Source: Cellvibrio sp. pealriver
Lineage (GTDB): Bacteria; Pseudomonadota; Gammaproteobacteria; Pseudomonadales; Cellvibrionaceae
Length of the DNA stretch: 64,000 bases
Assembly (NCBI RefSeq): GCF_001183545.1
Contig: NZ_KQ236688.1
Coordinates: 2,911,432-2,975,431 of the forward strand
Direction: 5' to 3'
Translations under genes and position numbers: made by a program
Notes under the pieces: generated by a model
Database searches by the model: none
The model's input: only the letters and a program-made list of their open reading frames with translations
Told to the model about the DNA's origin: nothing
Part shown: piece by piece, positions 17,094 through 27,818 of the stretch
Layout: every line of letters starts with the position of its first letter
Position numbering within the stretch: the stretch's first letter is position 1

Positions 17094-18761
17094 ATGACAT
17101 CCAGTTTGCTCAACAACCCGCGCAACTATAACCCCTATGATTTGCTGCGCATTTACACCTATTACCGCACCCTGCTAGGCAGCGTGTTGTTACTCATGTT
17201 TCAAATTGAATTTGCCCCTAAAGTGTTGGGCAATGACAACCCCGAGTTATTTTTTTACACATCCATCGCCTACACCGCGATCAACTTCATGACGTTAATC
17301 GTGATGTGGCGACTGAAATATTCGCCCTCACAACGCCAACTGTTTGGCTCCTTATTAATTGATGTGGTCGCGATTGGCGTATTGATGCACTCCAGCGGCG
17401 GCGCGATTAGCGGGCTGGGTTATTTATTATTGGTGGCGATTGCTGCGGGCGGAATAATGTTGCGTGAGCGCATTTCATTTTTCCTCGCCGCCATCACCAC
17501 TATTGTCGTAATCGGCGAAGGAACATACCGTTTCCTGATTCTCACGCAAGACAATAAAGCGTTATTTGCGTCGGGTACATTGAGTGCCCTGGCATTTTTG
17601 ACTGCGCTACTGTTTCAGCATCTCACTAAAAAAATCCGACTTTCCTATGCTGAAGCAGAGGCTCAAGCGGAGCATGCGGCGCATTTGCAAAAGCTGGCGC
17701 AATTGATTATTGAAAGAATGCGCACAGGCATATTGGTATTGAATAATCGCGCAGAGATAGAGCTCTGCAATCAGGCAGCATTAAAACTACTGGGCGCACC
17801 TCACCCGGCAGCAGGCGAAACATTGCGGCTCGACCGTTTTCCAGAGCTGTATCGCAAACATCAATCCTGGCAGCGCCATGCCAATGACCATTCGCCTTTT
17901 ATAAAAATTGATGGCGACACTACCACCGAAGCAAAAGCCAATTTTGCCTACCTCGAACCAGGCAACACCGACAATATCCTCGTTTTTCTTGAAGACGTAC
18001 GCTCACTCAACCAGCAGGCACAGCAACTAAAACTTGCATCACTTGGCCGGCTGACGGCTAGCATCGCCCATGAAATCCGCAATCCTTTAGGAGCCATCAG
18101 TCACGCCAGCCAATTACTCGGCGAAACCGATACACTTCCTGCCAGCGACCAGCGCTTGCTCGATATCATTAATAATCACAGCAAACGCGTAAACCAAATC
18201 ATCGAAAATATTTTGCAGTTGTCACGGCGACGCCCAACCAAACAAGAACCGATTGATTTACGCAAGTGGATTCCGGCATTTATTGCCGATTACAAAGCCA
18301 GCAAAACCAACGGATACCAGTTGGACATACAACTTCTGGAAAAGAATCTGGGCGAAATCGCCAGTGATTTTATTTATGATGACATCCATAGTTTTACACG
18401 CATGGAAGCAAAGTTTGACATCAGCCAACTGCAGCAAGTATTGACCAACCTATTTGATAACGGCATTCGCTATAGTCCTGCTATAGAAGGGCGTGCGCAA
18501 TTGCGAATTGAAATCGGTATTGATGTCACACAGCACCAGCCATACATCCGTGTTATCGACTTCGGACCAGGCATTAACGCTGATAACTATAAACATTTGT
18601 TCGAGCCATTTTTCACAACCGAAAATACCGGTTCCGGCTTGGGCTTATATATATGCAAAGAATTGTGTGAGGCCAACCAAGCCATTATTTCTTATAAACG
18701 CACCGATAAAGGTGAAAGCTGTTTCCACCTGCAACTGGCACATCCGGAAAAAACATCCTAA
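17094..18761 (+). CDS. pilS: Type IV pilus sensor histidine kinase PilS
   Basis: Membrane sensor kinase of the PilS-PilR pair, which in Pseudomonas controls pilA transcription. Start ATG at 17094 gives 555 residues: an N-terminal membrane domain of about six helices (1-180, e.g. LLGSVLLLMFQIEF, LLIDVVAIGVLMHS), a short PAS-like region (~215-305), an H box (SIAHEIRNPLGAISHAS), an N box (LTNLFDNGIRYS), and G boxes (DFGPGIN, GSGLGLYICKEL). The frame runs 104 codons further upstream, but that part overlaps the nadE 5' end and is not PilS-like. pilR follows 38 bases later. Confidence 0.95.
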   Translation: MTSSLLNNPRNYNPYDLLRIYTYYRTLLGSVLLLMFQIEFAPKVLGNDNPELFFYTSIAYTAINFMTLIVMWRLKYSPSQRQLFGSLLIDVVAIGVLMHSSGGAISGLGYLLLVAIAAGGIMLRERISFFLAAITTIVVIGEGTYRFLILTQDNKALFASGTLSALAFLTALLFQHLTKKIRLSYAEAEAQAEHAAHLQKLAQLIIERMRTGILVLNNRAEIELCNQAALKLLGAPHPAAGETLRLDRFPELYRKHQSWQRHANDHSPFIKIDGDTTTEAKANFAYLEPGNTDNILVFLEDVRSLNQQAQQLKLASLGRLTASIAHEIRNPLGAISHASQLLGETDTLPASDQRLLDIINNHSKRVNQIIENILQLSRRRPTKQEPIDLRKWIPAFIADYKASKTNGYQLDIQLLEKNLGEIASDFIYDDIHSFTRMEAKFDISQLQQVLTNLFDNGIRYSPAIEGRAQLRIEIGIDVTQHQPYIRVIDFGPGINADNYKHLFEPFFTTENTGSGLGLYICKELCEANQAIISYKRTDKGESCFHLQLAHPEKTS

Positions 18762-18799
18762 ATACTTCGCAACACTTTTTATAAATATCAGGAACCACT

Positions 18800-20203
18800 A
18801 TGACCGCAAAGCGCGCACTGATTATTGATGATGAACCTGACATTCGCGAGCTATTGGAAATTACCTTGGGGCGCATGCAAATTCATACCGACAGCGCAGC
18901 CACAGTCGCGAGCGCCAAGCAGTTATTAGCACAGCATCATTACGACCTATGCCTGACCGATATGCGATTACCTGATGGCAATGGACTGGAATTGGTGGAA
19001 CTCATCCAACAACAGCACCCTCAACTGCCGGTTGCGGTGATCACTGCCCATGGCAGCATCGATACCGCTATTGAGTCAATGAAAGCAGGTGCATTTGATT
19101 TTATTTCCAAGCCGGTGGATTTAGCCACGCTGCGCAAGCTGGTAACTACCGCCATCGAATCAAGTCAATACACTCCTCCACCGCTACAAAAAACTACGCC
19201 CATTATTGGTGAGTCAAAAGCGATTCAGGATTTAATCCGCAGCATTGAAAAACTGGCGCGATCCCAAGCTCCGGTTTATATCAGTGGCGAATCAGGCTCG
19301 GGCAAAGAGTTGGTTGCGCACTCTATTCACGATCTGGGCCCACGTGCCAGCAAACCCTTTATTGCGGTTAACTGCGGCGCAATCCCACGTGAACTGATGG
19401 AGAGTGAATTTTTTGGCCACAAGAAAGGAAGTTTTACCGGCGCACATCAAGACAAAATAGGATTATTCCAAGCAGCAGAAGGAGGCACTTTATTTTTTGA
19501 TGAAGTCGCTGATTTGCCACTGGATATGCAAGTAAAACTCTTGCGTGCCATTCAGGAAAAATCCATCCGGCCTGTAGGTGCTGCGGACGAAATTACTACC
19601 GATGTACGCATTCTTTGCGCAACACATAAAAATTTGGAAGTTGAGGTCAAAGAAGGCCGTTTCAGACAGGATTTATTTTATCGCTTGAATGTAATTCAAC
19701 TGGCCGTCGCACCACTGCGTGAAAGGCGGGAAGATATTGCATTACTGACGCATCACTTACTGCAAAAGTTAGCAAACGATATTGGACTGGACGTACCCAC
19801 ACTGTCTGCCGACGCACAAAAGCTATTAAACAATTATCACTTTCCAGGCAACGTGCGCGAACTGGAAAACATTCTGGAGCGGGCATTTACACTTTGCGAT
19901 AGCAATGTCATCGACGTTCAAGATTTGCAATTGCGCGATCAGGGGAATTCTTTCGCCTCAAGCGAAGAAAAAACCTATTCACAAAAAACTACTCAGCGCT
20001 CTAACAATCATTCAGTAGATTATCCTGCTCGCTGCGCAGAATATTCCTCTCTGGATGAATACCTTCAGGATGTTGAAAAAGAAATTTTATGCCATGCGTT
20101 GGAGCAGGCGAAATGGAACAAAACACTGGCAGCGAAACATCTTGGAATTACATTCCGCTCGCTCCGTTATCGCTTGCAAAAATTAGGATTGGATGATGAA
20201 TAA
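18800..20203 (+). CDS. pilR: Sigma54-dependent response regulator PilR
   Basis: NtrC-class activator partnered with PilS. Receiver domain 1-120 with acidic pocket (Asp10/Asp11) and phospho-acceptor Asp54 ([12 protein letters not shown]). AAA+ domain with Walker A GESGSGKE (163-170), the sigma54-contact loop GSFTGA (210-215, the Ser variant of GAFTGA), and Walker B TLFFDE. C-terminal Fis-type helix-turn-helix ([20 protein letters not shown]). 467 residues, normal. The expected target, a pilA promoter, is not in this window. Confidence 0.96.
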   Translation: MTAKRALIIDDEPDIRELLEITLGRMQIHTDSAATVASAKQLLAQHHYDLCLTDMRLPDGNGLELVELIQQQHPQLPVAVITAHGSIDTAIESMKAGAFDFISKPVDLATLRKLVTTAIESSQYTPPPLQKTTPIIGESKAIQDLIRSIEKLARSQAPVYISGESGSGKELVAHSIHDLGPRASKPFIAVNCGAIPRELMESEFFGHKKGSFTGAHQDKIGLFQAAEGGTLFFDEVADLPLDMQVKLLRAIQEKSIRPVGAADEITTDVRILCATHKNLEVEVKEGRFRQDLFYRLNVIQLAVAPLRERREDIALLTHHLLQKLANDIGLDVPTLSADAQKLLNNYHFPGNVRELENILERAFTLCDSNVIDVQDLQLRDQGNSFASSEEKTYSQKTTQRSNNHSVDYPARCAEYSSLDEYLQDVEKEILCHALEQAKWNKTLAAKHLGITFRSLRYRLQKLGLDDE

Positions 20204-20224
20204 AGCCGCTTTAAAAGCGGCTTT
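20202..20224. terminator. Bidirectional terminator between pilR and pilE
   Basis: Stem AAAGCCGCTT / AAGCGGCTTT with a 3-base loop; the pilR stop codon is part of the hairpin. It lies 10 bases from the stop of convergent pilE. Confidence 0.7.
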
Positions 20225-20234
20225 ATTCATCAGA

Positions 20235-20660
20235 TTACTTCCAACACTCTTCCGGTGCTTTTGCGCCAGTGTGCTCAAGGGTCAACTCATTGCATCCACC
20301 CTCAGTGTCTTCAGTCTGCGGCGATTTGATTGCTGTCGCCTTTAAACTGTAGGTTGTTGCCTCTGAACTGGCGGTATGGCTAATAGTGATTTTATAAAAA
20401 CCAGTACCGGGGGTAATAACGCCCCCATCTTTCAGGTCTTTATACACAGCGCAATTTGTTTCATCATTAAATCGGGTATACGACGTATAACAACGCTGCA
20501 ACCGTTGGGACAAACTCATTAACTCAGCTTTTGCTTCGGCACGATTACTTTTTCGCACCGAAGACAAATATGACGGGTATGCAATTGCCACTAGAACTCC
20601 AACAATCACCACTGCAATCATCAGCTCAATTAATGTAAAGCCATGCGTATTTTTTTTCAT
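20235..20660 (-). CDS. pilE: Type IV minor pilin PilE
   Basis: A class-III-signal pilin. Cleavage is expected after MKKNTHG, giving an N-terminal FTLIELMIAVVIVGVLVAIA helix with Glu5, followed by a small globular domain with paired Cys (RCYTSY...NCAVY; GGCNEL...EECWK). ATG at 20660 gives 141 residues; a start four codons earlier is possible. Last gene of the fimU-pilV-pilW-pilX-pilY1-pilE cluster, as in Pseudomonas aeruginosa, where these proteins form the pilus priming tip. Confidence 0.92.
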   Translation of the reverse strand: MKKNTHGFTLIELMIAVVIVGVLVAIAYPSYLSSVRKSNRAEAKAELMSLSQRLQRCYTSYTRFNDETNCAVYKDLKDGGVITPGTGFYKITISHTASSEATTYSLKATAIKSPQTEDTEGGCNELTLEHTGAKAPEECWK

Positions 20661-20673
20661 ATTCAAATCCAAT

Positions 20674-23600
20674 TTATTGCAGCTGACGCCATGATTGACG
20701 GCCTTCTATTGGCGCAGGCAATGAGAGATCTTCAGTTTCTATCTTCCCTAAAGAACTATTTTTAATAATATTGCCGATATCGCCACTCAAGGTCGCATTC
20801 AAATTACCCAGAATCAAATAATCAGCATAGGTCATTTCTTTGAGTATATTCACTCCCACATAGCGATCACCAATCGCAGGAACTTCCATCAGCCAACTAT
20901 TACCGCCATATTTACACGCATGGTTGGACGGAATTAAGGTTGGGAAAATCAGTTTATCAAACAGCAATATCGCCTTCGTTGTTACACGCTCGCCCTGAGC
21001 ACCCGTATCATCAAAATCCAACACCCACCCATTTTGAGTTCTCCAATCAGGATTCTGGTCTTTATCCAACTCACGCTTCGGTTTTGACGAATAGGTAGTG
21101 TTCATTGTTTTTTTACGCAAACTGGAAAGGCTGACTTTAGAGCCGATATCCGCTATTGCATAGAAGCTATGCTTAACACTGCCGACTGCGTCATCACCAT
21201 CATCGTAATATTTGCCCGTTCCAAAATACACCATGGTTTTATAATCTTTGGGAACGTTAATACCTAAAGTTGGTGCAGCGGTAATGGGTTGCGCTTTTGT
21301 GCCATCTTTTGCCTCAAAAAGCTTATAAGCCAACTTCCAATTACTTACGTCATTAGAATCATTTTTGTCTGCATCGTAAAGATCAAAGCGCCATAAGTTA
21401 CCATCGATGTCACCAGCATAAACCTGCAGCGCACGCCCCAAGGAATCAACCTGCAATGTGGGCGCAGACAAGCCAGTTCCCGCACCTGTATCGATTACTT
21501 TTGAATAACTTGAATTCAAAGGCTCCTCGAGATCAATCACAAATAGACTGGAATTACCGCCACTGCTATCGCCATTACCAAAAATCATTGTCCAGCGACC
21601 ATTTTTCATGGGAGCAATAATCGGTTTACCTAACACGTAACCCATTTTAGGGTAATCTGTATCACTCAATTCAAATAGCAGTTTGGGTGTTGCATCAGTC
21701 ACATCCAATGCATACACACCGCGTCCACCGGCCCCCAAAGTGCCAACCACAATCCTGCGCCATTCTCCTTTGTAAAAAACATCACTATAGGTTAATGGCC
21801 CATCCACTATGTACTTATGTGCACTTGCACCCAAGGTGTAATTAGGAGCCGTGATGGCAGCAATTTTCGCAAAGGCACCATTGGGAATAAATGCAAATTC
21901 CTCTTCCATGGTTTTGGCATTAAAGGCGTGAACCATACCGTCATTAGCGCCCACCATGACCAACTCAGCAAACCCAGGCGTTGTTCCACTACCCACTTTA
22001 TCGCTTAAAAACTCTCTGTAAGTAGCGCCTGCATCACCAGGTAAATTGCTGTAACGAAAGTTTCTTGAGCCAACATACACAGGGTTTGAATTTACTATAT
22101 CGCCCAGTATATTTCGATCATCGCCTTGGCCTCTATTTCTGAGGATACTCGCCGTTGTTTTCTTTGATTCTTCATAAGTGTCACTGCCGGTTATCCAGTC
22201 AGCGCGCTTTTGTGCGTTGGTAAAATCACTACCTTCTGATGCAAGCTTCAAGGCAGCCTGCTGCGTAGCAGTTAATGCACTCCAAGAAAACGAAACCAAA
22301 TTGTTATTTTTATTAAAGTAAATATTTCTTCCCTCAGGCGACTGCTGCATGCTTCCTTCGCATAAAACACCAGTACCAGTAGCATCCCTGATGGTTGAGG
22401 TACAGAGTTCAGGTTTATCATCTAACACATCTGATTCAAACGTGTAGCCAAGCAAGCTTCCGGTCCAGTCTGAGCTATTAAATTGTGCTTGATAAACAAA
22501 TGACCCCTCGCTAACGCGTGCGCTAACAGTCGCCACTGAGGATGCGGCACCTATACCCGCTGCAATGTCATTCATTACACTTTCCAGAGAGTCTTTTAAT
22601 GCTCTAGGATCTGTCGCATAAAAATATGAATCAGATACATCCCTATCTTTAATCTTGGCGGTCAAATATTTATTGTCGAAAGTCGCTTTTTCTTTTGCTG
22701 CAGACGCTTTCGCTGCTGCCTCAAACGCTGTGGAATAACCGCCCCATTTTGCCGCCAGCTCCAATGGCGTCTTTAAAAATTGAGCATTAGTATCGGTATC
22801 GGTATCGGTAGCATCTTTTTCCCCTATGCGATATCTCTTTTGAGGGGTATTGGCTAAGTTATCGCAAGCTTTATTTTGCTCGTTTTTTGCATTACAGGTA
22901 CATTTATCTGCCACATCACAATATGTCCCTTCCTCAGTAAAATCGACAATACCCGAATGTACTTTCCAGCCATCCTCAGCGGTTCCACTGATCACATAAC
23001 CGAACCCCATGGGTGCACCTGTCGAATAGGTATATACCCTTGATGTAACACGAGCTTCAGCACTATCCACTTCGATATCCAGTGTACCCCATACATCCTG
23101 GTCAAAATCCAATCCCTGCTCAGCGGATTCCCAGTTAACATAAAGCTTCGCTTTATTCACAGTATTCGACTTTTCGATATCACTACTTACAATTTTGAAA
23201 CCGACGATTGCACAATTGCCTTCTCTTTCTTCTTTAGCAACCGTTACACCATCTACTATTTTTGTCATACGGTTGCTTTTACATGCAGGCAAAACTTCAA
23301 CTGTTTTATCGGAACCCGGAACAGGAATTTTAATGGATGGAACAGCAGGAGCCAAAGCAACACCAAATGTCCGAACGGTTTGGTCCCCTGTTATTGCAGT
23401 ATTGATGTCATTTTGACGGGCAAAATAAGAGAGCCCAGCTATACCATAGCCCCCTTTAAGACGGGGCGCATCCGGGCAAGTGCCGAAGAGCTCCGACAAC
23501 GCTGAATATTTTTTCCCCGTACAAATTCCATCTTTCTTGGTTGCATTAGTTCCCATAAAATAATTACCCGATAAATTTTCATGCGTAGCATTGCCAATTT

Positions 23601-25119
23601 TATTAGTCCACTCATTGAGATCGGATAGATTAATACCAGTACCACTCAACTCATCATCATCATAAGAAGAGCTGGAAGCATTAAACTGAATAATATTCAA
23701 TGGGGCACAATAATTCGCTTCAGTAACAGGTTTGGTTCCCCATGCGATAGTATTAAGCCCTGCAATTCTAGCGCTATCATCTGCGGCAAATGCGCTGGTT
23801 GCTGTTGAGCCCGCCAGATAACGCAACGACTCCAAATATATTTCAGACTGCGGATTGCCCCAGTTACTACATTTACCATTCGCAAAACCGGATATAAGGT
23901 TGGGGCAACTATCATTGTCGGTACCATCAGAATAAGTGCCCGCGCCATAGTCATAACCGTAAATGCGCAAAACATCTAAGGTTTTAATGGCACCTGCTAC
24001 ACCGGTAAATGTGCCATTTGTGGTTGCATTGATTTCAGCTGACATATTTCCTATTGCTTTACGTAATACGCCACCCGACTTGTTTTTACCGTAGGAACCG
24101 GTCATCAAACCAAAATTAATTCGATTGGTCTCACCAAACTGCTGGAATAAACCGACAGGTTTCTTTGTACTTCCTGCTGCTGGGTATTGTTTACAATCTG
24201 CTTCTTCCAAACCGGCAACACATACTTTGACCCGCGCAACATACTCACCTTGTATGTGACTAGATCCTGCCGTCGGCGCATTGGCATAGGCGTTGATCCC
24301 TGAACCGCCTGGATCGTTAAAATTTGGAGCGCCGTCAAATCTGCACTGCCAACGTTCGTTACTTGCCCACAAGGAATAATTTCCTTTGACAACTCTCAAT
24401 AGAGGAGGGCTTTTTAATTTTTGGGAAATATTCGTGCCCGTATCAGTGTCTGCAGTGGTATTACAAATCGTTATTCCCGTTGCAGGCGTGCCCTTCTGCA
24501 TTTTAGGGACCTCATCAAATGGTGTGAGCTTATCAATGTCATCACCATCATAAAATTTTGCAAAAGAGTGGGCATCATGCGGCAAGAAGGCACGCTCTAA
24601 CACAGTTTCGGAGGCGGTATCTGTAGAGCGATAACCACCATAAAGTATTTTACGAACCGCATCTATTCTGGTCATTGATGCCCAGTTAAGAAAGTTACCA
24701 CTCCACTCATTACCGCCGGAGGTGCAGTAATGGTCGCTATCGGCAGCATCGTGTGGTTCAAAACGGTTGTTATCGGTGGAGTATATGTAGCATTTTTTGC
24801 TGTCGAAATAGCCGTAGTACTCATACTTCGGAATGTAAGTAGTATCTGGAATGCCGTCTTTCTCTCCACCGGTTGGATTGGTGATATCACTGTAATCATC
24901 GTAGACTTTGAAATAGAGTTGATGATCTCGCGAGAGATTCAACATCATGATCGGCGTTACAGGGTTCGTTTGAAACAATGGGGCTTGTGCGGGAATTGAA
25001 TGCGCCGTATGTGCAATTGACATTGCAAAAAACGCAACCACAGAAGCCACGCCCATTCGAGGCAAACAACATTTTTCGGCAAGTTTGCGCACAGCAGCTT
25101 TCGTTTTGTTGATTAACAT
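20674..25119 (-). CDS. pilY1: Type IV pilus tip adhesin PilY1
   Basis: A 1481-residue secreted protein of the PilY1/PilC family, found at the tip of type IV pili, needed for pilus assembly and surface sensing. A long signal sequence (to about residue 45) precedes a divergent N-terminal region with the Cys-rich segment GTYCDVADKCTCNAKNEQN. The C-terminal beta-propeller is the conserved half: GFAELVMVGANDGMVHAFNA, VVGTLGAGGRGVYALDV, and a calcium-loop candidate DADKNDSNDVSNW. A (Thr-Asp)n run, DATDTDTDTNA, comes from a hexanucleotide repeat. pilE follows 13 bases after the stop; pilX precedes by 12. Confidence 0.94.
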   Translation of the reverse strand: MLINKTKAAVRKLAEKCCLPRMGVASVVAFFAMSIAHTAHSIPAQAPLFQTNPVTPIMMLNLSRDHQLYFKVYDDYSDITNPTGGEKDGIPDTTYIPKYEYYGYFDSKKCYIYSTDNNRFEPHDAADSDHYCTSGGNEWSGNFLNWASMTRIDAVRKILYGGYRSTDTASETVLERAFLPHDAHSFAKFYDGDDIDKLTPFDEVPKMQKGTPATGITICNTTADTDTGTNISQKLKSPPLLRVVKGNYSLWASNERWQCRFDGAPNFNDPGGSGINAYANAPTAGSSHIQGEYVARVKVCVAGLEEADCKQYPAAGSTKKPVGLFQQFGETNRINFGLMTGSYGKNKSGGVLRKAIGNMSAEINATTNGTFTGVAGAIKTLDVLRIYGYDYGAGTYSDGTDNDSCPNLISGFANGKCSNWGNPQSEIYLESLRYLAGSTATSAFAADDSARIAGLNTIAWGTKPVTEANYCAPLNIIQFNASSSSYDDDELSGTGINLSDLNEWTNKIGNATHENLSGNYFMGTNATKKDGICTGKKYSALSELFGTCPDAPRLKGGYGIAGLSYFARQNDINTAITGDQTVRTFGVALAPAVPSIKIPVPGSDKTVEVLPACKSNRMTKIVDGVTVAKEEREGNCAIVGFKIVSSDIEKSNTVNKAKLYVNWESAEQGLDFDQDVWGTLDIEVDSAEARVTSRVYTYSTGAPMGFGYVISGTAEDGWKVHSGIVDFTEEGTYCDVADKCTCNAKNEQNKACDNLANTPQKRYRIGEKDATDTDTDTNAQFLKTPLELAAKWGGYSTAFEAAAKASAAKEKATFDNKYLTAKIKDRDVSDSYFYATDPRALKDSLESVMNDIAAGIGAASSVATVSARVSEGSFVYQAQFNSSDWTGSLLGYTFESDVLDDKPELCTSTIRDATGTGVLCEGSMQQSPEGRNIYFNKNNNLVSFSWSALTATQQAALKLASEGSDFTNAQKRADWITGSDTYEESKKTTASILRNRGQGDDRNILGDIVNSNPVYVGSRNFRYSNLPGDAGATYREFLSDKVGSGTTPGFAELVMVGANDGMVHAFNAKTMEEEFAFIPNGAFAKIAAITAPNYTLGASAHKYIVDGPLTYSDVFYKGEWRRIVVGTLGAGGRGVYALDVTDATPKLLFELSDTDYPKMGYVLGKPIIAPMKNGRWTMIFGNGDSSGGNSSLFVIDLEEPLNSSYSKVIDTGAGTGLSAPTLQVDSLGRALQVYAGDIDGNLWRFDLYDADKNDSNDVSNWKLAYKLFEAKDGTKAQPITAAPTLGINVPKDYKTMVYFGTGKYYDDGDDAVGSVKHSFYAIADIGSKVSLSSLRKKTMNTTYSSKPKRELDKDQNPDWRTQNGWVLDFDDTGAQGERVTTKAILLFDKLIFPTLIPSNHACKYGGNSWLMEVPAIGDRYVGVNILKEMTYADYLILGNLNATLSGDIGNIIKNSSLGKIETEDLSLPAPIEGRQSWRQLQ

Positions 25120-25131
25120 ATGTCTACTCCA

Positions 25132-25686
25132 TTAATCAGGAATGCGTTTTAAATACGATTGGAGAATTACAACAGTATCCGTGCTTGCACCAACCCCACG
25201 AGCAGATGCGCGATAAGGAACGGTTTCAAAAGAAAGGCTTTCCTGATCTATTCCACTGCCTGAAATAGCTGCCTCTTTGCCAATATCAGAGTTCAGTTCT
25301 TCCACTATGTATACCGGTTCACTGGCAACCCATGTTAAGTCGGATGTTATTTTTTTGACCCAATTCGTTTCATCGGCCCACTTTTCATCGGTAAACGAAG
25401 CAACAGAATCTGCAGGTGTTTTATTCAAGTCGAAATGCAAACCATCTTTTCCATTAAAAAGCGGCAGCGCCGCCTGCATAACAACAGACTCACCTTGCCG
25501 CAAAGCAGATTCAGCAGCCTGGAAAGCAATATTTCTGTCGCGCATGTTTCCCGCCATTCCTTCCTGCAATCCAGTTCCCCGAATAGCAGCAAGACTCACA
25601 ATGGCAATCAAAAGCACCATTATCAACCCTACCAGCAACACAGCTCCGTTTTCATTTGCCTTGGGCGATTTTGCTGAAAACTTCAT
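25132..25686 (-). CDS. pilX: Type IV minor pilin assembly protein PilX
   Basis: 184 residues with the PilX-type N-terminus NENGAVLLVGLIMVLLIAIV and the conserved AGNMRDRNIAFQAAESALRQGE just after the helix, which is the signature of PilX N-domain proteins. The C-terminal domain is divergent. Sits between pilW and pilY1, the canonical place. Confidence 0.93.
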   Translation of the reverse strand: MKFSAKSPKANENGAVLLVGLIMVLLIAIVSLAAIRGTGLQEGMAGNMRDRNIAFQAAESALRQGESVVMQAALPLFNGKDGLHFDLNKTPADSVASFTDEKWADETNWVKKITSDLTWVASEPVYIVEELNSDIGKEAAISGSGIDQESLSFETVPYRASARGVGASTDTVVILQSYLKRIPD

Positions 25687-25705
25687 ACTAAATACCTATT
25701 TCCGA

Positions 25706-26752
25706 TTAATTTTCACGACTACGAATACCAATAGTGGTCGTAAACACCTGACGTAAGTAGCGATCGTCCGGATCTGCCTCTGCAGGGTCAACCAATACAT
25801 CACCAAATGTGTAAGACTGCGGATCTTCTTGCACATTGTTTTCCAAACTGCGAACTAACAATTCAACTCTAACCGAATTAATTAATGGCCATTCTGTAGC
25901 ATCAATGTCTGCAGCAAGACTATAAGTAGGGTTTGGATTAACAATCGTTGCTCTTGGTGCGTATGTAATGCGCATCCGTTCAACACCTTCGAGCAATTCA
26001 AGAGCATTCTCATCATTTTTTCTTTGCCACAAACTTGGCTGACCACCAGCCCCCTCGGCAATAAAATAAACGGTAGTGGTAACAGGAGCGACTTCTCCTT
26101 CAGAGAAAATCTCCAGCTGTTTTGCGGCATCACCCCCCCATCCCGGGGCATGGGTAATCGTCAGTGTATTTGCAGCAACCGATAAATCTGTTACCTGAAA
26201 AACGCGCGACGAGTAACAATCACTCACAATCACGGCTTTGTTTTTACAAATATCACCCACGCAATTGTCAGTTACTGCAGTTGCGCTGGTATAAGCAAAA
26301 ACCTGAGTGCCATTACTGGTGTTATTGACTGGAAAACCAACATCAGCTGCGGAGCGTAAAACAATAATACTTTCGTCTTCATCTATCCTTTCTTCTGCAA
26401 GCCCCAGATCTTCCTCTGCGCCATTGGGCAAATCCTCTGCAGAATCATATCCCCTCACACCTTCAGCGAAATCAGTGTGAAGACCACCAAGATCCAAGTC
26501 ACCATCCTGCAAAATCACGTTGTTAGTCGCAGGGTCGGAGCGCAAACAACCATAGCGTGCAGCAGCACGTATATCACGCGACATAAATTCAATGCCCAAT
26601 CGCCCTGTTTCCTGAATTCTGGACATGCCTTGCTGGGTGATAAATACCCTCTTGCTCGATAAAAACATCTGCACCACACCGGCCATTAATACCAAGCCTA
26701 ATGTAATAGAGATCATCAACTCCACTAGGGACAATCCTGCCTGCTTGCGCAT
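25706..26752 (-). CDS. pilW: Type IV minor pilin assembly protein PilW
   Basis: A pilin-like protein cleaved after MRKQAG to expose LSLVELMISITLGLVLMAG. It has the PilW-type SRDIRAAARYGCL segment and a 300-residue globular part. I use ATG 26752, which has GAGG 9 bases upstream; a GTG at 26755 and an overlapping TTG at 26767 are alternatives. It starts within a few bases of the pilV stop, so the two are likely coupled. Confidence 0.92.
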   Translation of the reverse strand: MRKQAGLSLVELMISITLGLVLMAGVVQMFLSSKRVFITQQGMSRIQETGRLGIEFMSRDIRAAARYGCLRSDPATNNVILQDGDLDLGGLHTDFAEGVRGYDSAEDLPNGAEEDLGLAEERIDEDESIIVLRSAADVGFPVNNTSNGTQVFAYTSATAVTDNCVGDICKNKAVIVSDCYSSRVFQVTDLSVAANTLTITHAPGWGGDAAKQLEIFSEGEVAPVTTTVYFIAEGAGGQPSLWQRKNDENALELLEGVERMRITYAPRATIVNPNPTYSLAADIDATEWPLINSVRVELLVRSLENNVQEDPQSYTFGDVLVDPAEADPDDRYLRQVFTTTIGIRSREN

Positions 26753-26763
26753 CACGTTAATCC

Positions 26764-27240
26764 TCAAAGCCTCGCCTTGTAGCTAAAAGTGGTTTTGTCT
26801 TCTGACTCTTCATCAGAGCTATTTATTTCATCCCACTCAATGGTAATTTCACAAATTCTATTGCCATCATCACACTCAATCGCACCTGTTCCATTAGGCA
26901 GACTCGATGCTATGTTTTTTCTCCAGTGATACAGATCAACTGCAGACATAGGCTCTGTTGGCGGTTCGGATTCCTCAAATGCGGCTTTCTCGATCGTGTA
27001 TTTAGATAAGTTCTCGCGTGCATCACTAATACGTGAATTGTTAATTCGGATTCGCTCCAAAATATCGTAGGCATATATATTTGCTTGCGAGCGGAAATAG
27101 GCCCCCTGATTAAACTGTAGTGATTTAGTCTGCAATGCAGACAACGCGATCAGCGAGGTAGATAAAATCAGCAGAGTCACCAAAACCTCTATAAGCCCAA
27201 CTCCGCGCTGGGAGCATGAAGATGCCTTATTCATATCCAT
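26764..27240 (-). CDS. pilV: Type IV minor pilin PilV
   Basis: The class-III signal QRG precedes VGLIEVLVTLLILSTSLIAL, and the following ALQTKSLQFNQGAYFRSQAN is typical of PilV. With ATG 27240 the protein is 158 residues; ATG 27234 is an alternative. The open frame extending to 27342 would overlap fimU and is rejected. Acidic C-terminal region (NSSDEESEDKT). Confidence 0.9.
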   Translation of the reverse strand: MDMNKASSCSQRGVGLIEVLVTLLILSTSLIALSALQTKSLQFNQGAYFRSQANIYAYDILERIRINNSRISDARENLSKYTIEKAAFEESEPPTEPMSAVDLYHWRKNIASSLPNGTGAIECDDGNRICEITIEWDEINSSDEESEDKTTFSYKARL

Positions 27241-27257
27241 ACTACCTTCCACTCTAC

Positions 27258-27818
27258 TTAAGTAACCGGACATGCCTTGCGCTCCAAACTGACCAACCCC
27301 GATAAACCTATGGTAATTTCCCAGGCCGCATCGCCCGTACAATCCTGAAATTTCGATTCAATAATAATTGGGTTTTCATCTATGCGTGCCAAGGTGCCTA
27401 TATTGGTGTAGCGCACAAAAGTAACATCGCTTCCACCTCTGGTTACTTTTATCTCTGCACGAGGATCCTGCTTTCCCCATACCTTCAATACTGTACTCTC
27501 ACTGTGAGAGGCATCGGTGAGTACGGGCGTAGACTCTTTATCACTTGTAGCGTGATCTACAACCACAATAAAACCATCTACCCAATTACCGCTGCACGAA
27601 GCGCCGTCATCGCTTGCACACAGCGTGACTCTTTTGCTTCGTTTGACCGCTTCCAGACGGGCAAAATTAATTGCTGATGCAAAATCTTCACCGAGTGCTA
27701 CTGCGCGATTATTCAGCATCTGCGAATTAAAGCTCGGAATCGCCATCCCCAACACAATTGCGGTAACAACCAATGTCACCAACAACTCAATCAACGTAAA
27801 ACCTCTGTATGAATACAT
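27258..27818 (-). CDS. fimU: GspH/FimT-family minor pilin (FimU-like)
   Basis: 186 residues; cleavage after MYSYRG gives FTLIELLVTLVVTAIVLGMA. The GspH/FimT fold is suggested by FASAINFARLEAVKRSKRVT and LCASDDGASCSGNWVDGFIV. It is the first gene of the minor pilin cluster, where fimU stands in Pseudomonas. Name based on position and family, so fimU versus fimT is an inference. Confidence 0.88.
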   Translation of the reverse strand: MYSYRGFTLIELLVTLVVTAIVLGMAIPSFNSQMLNNRAVALGEDFASAINFARLEAVKRSKRVTLCASDDGASCSGNWVDGFIVVVDHATSDKESTPVLTDASHSESTVLKVWGKQDPRAEIKVTRGGSDVTFVRYTNIGTLARIDENPIIIESKFQDCTGDAAWEITIGLSGLVSLERKACPVT

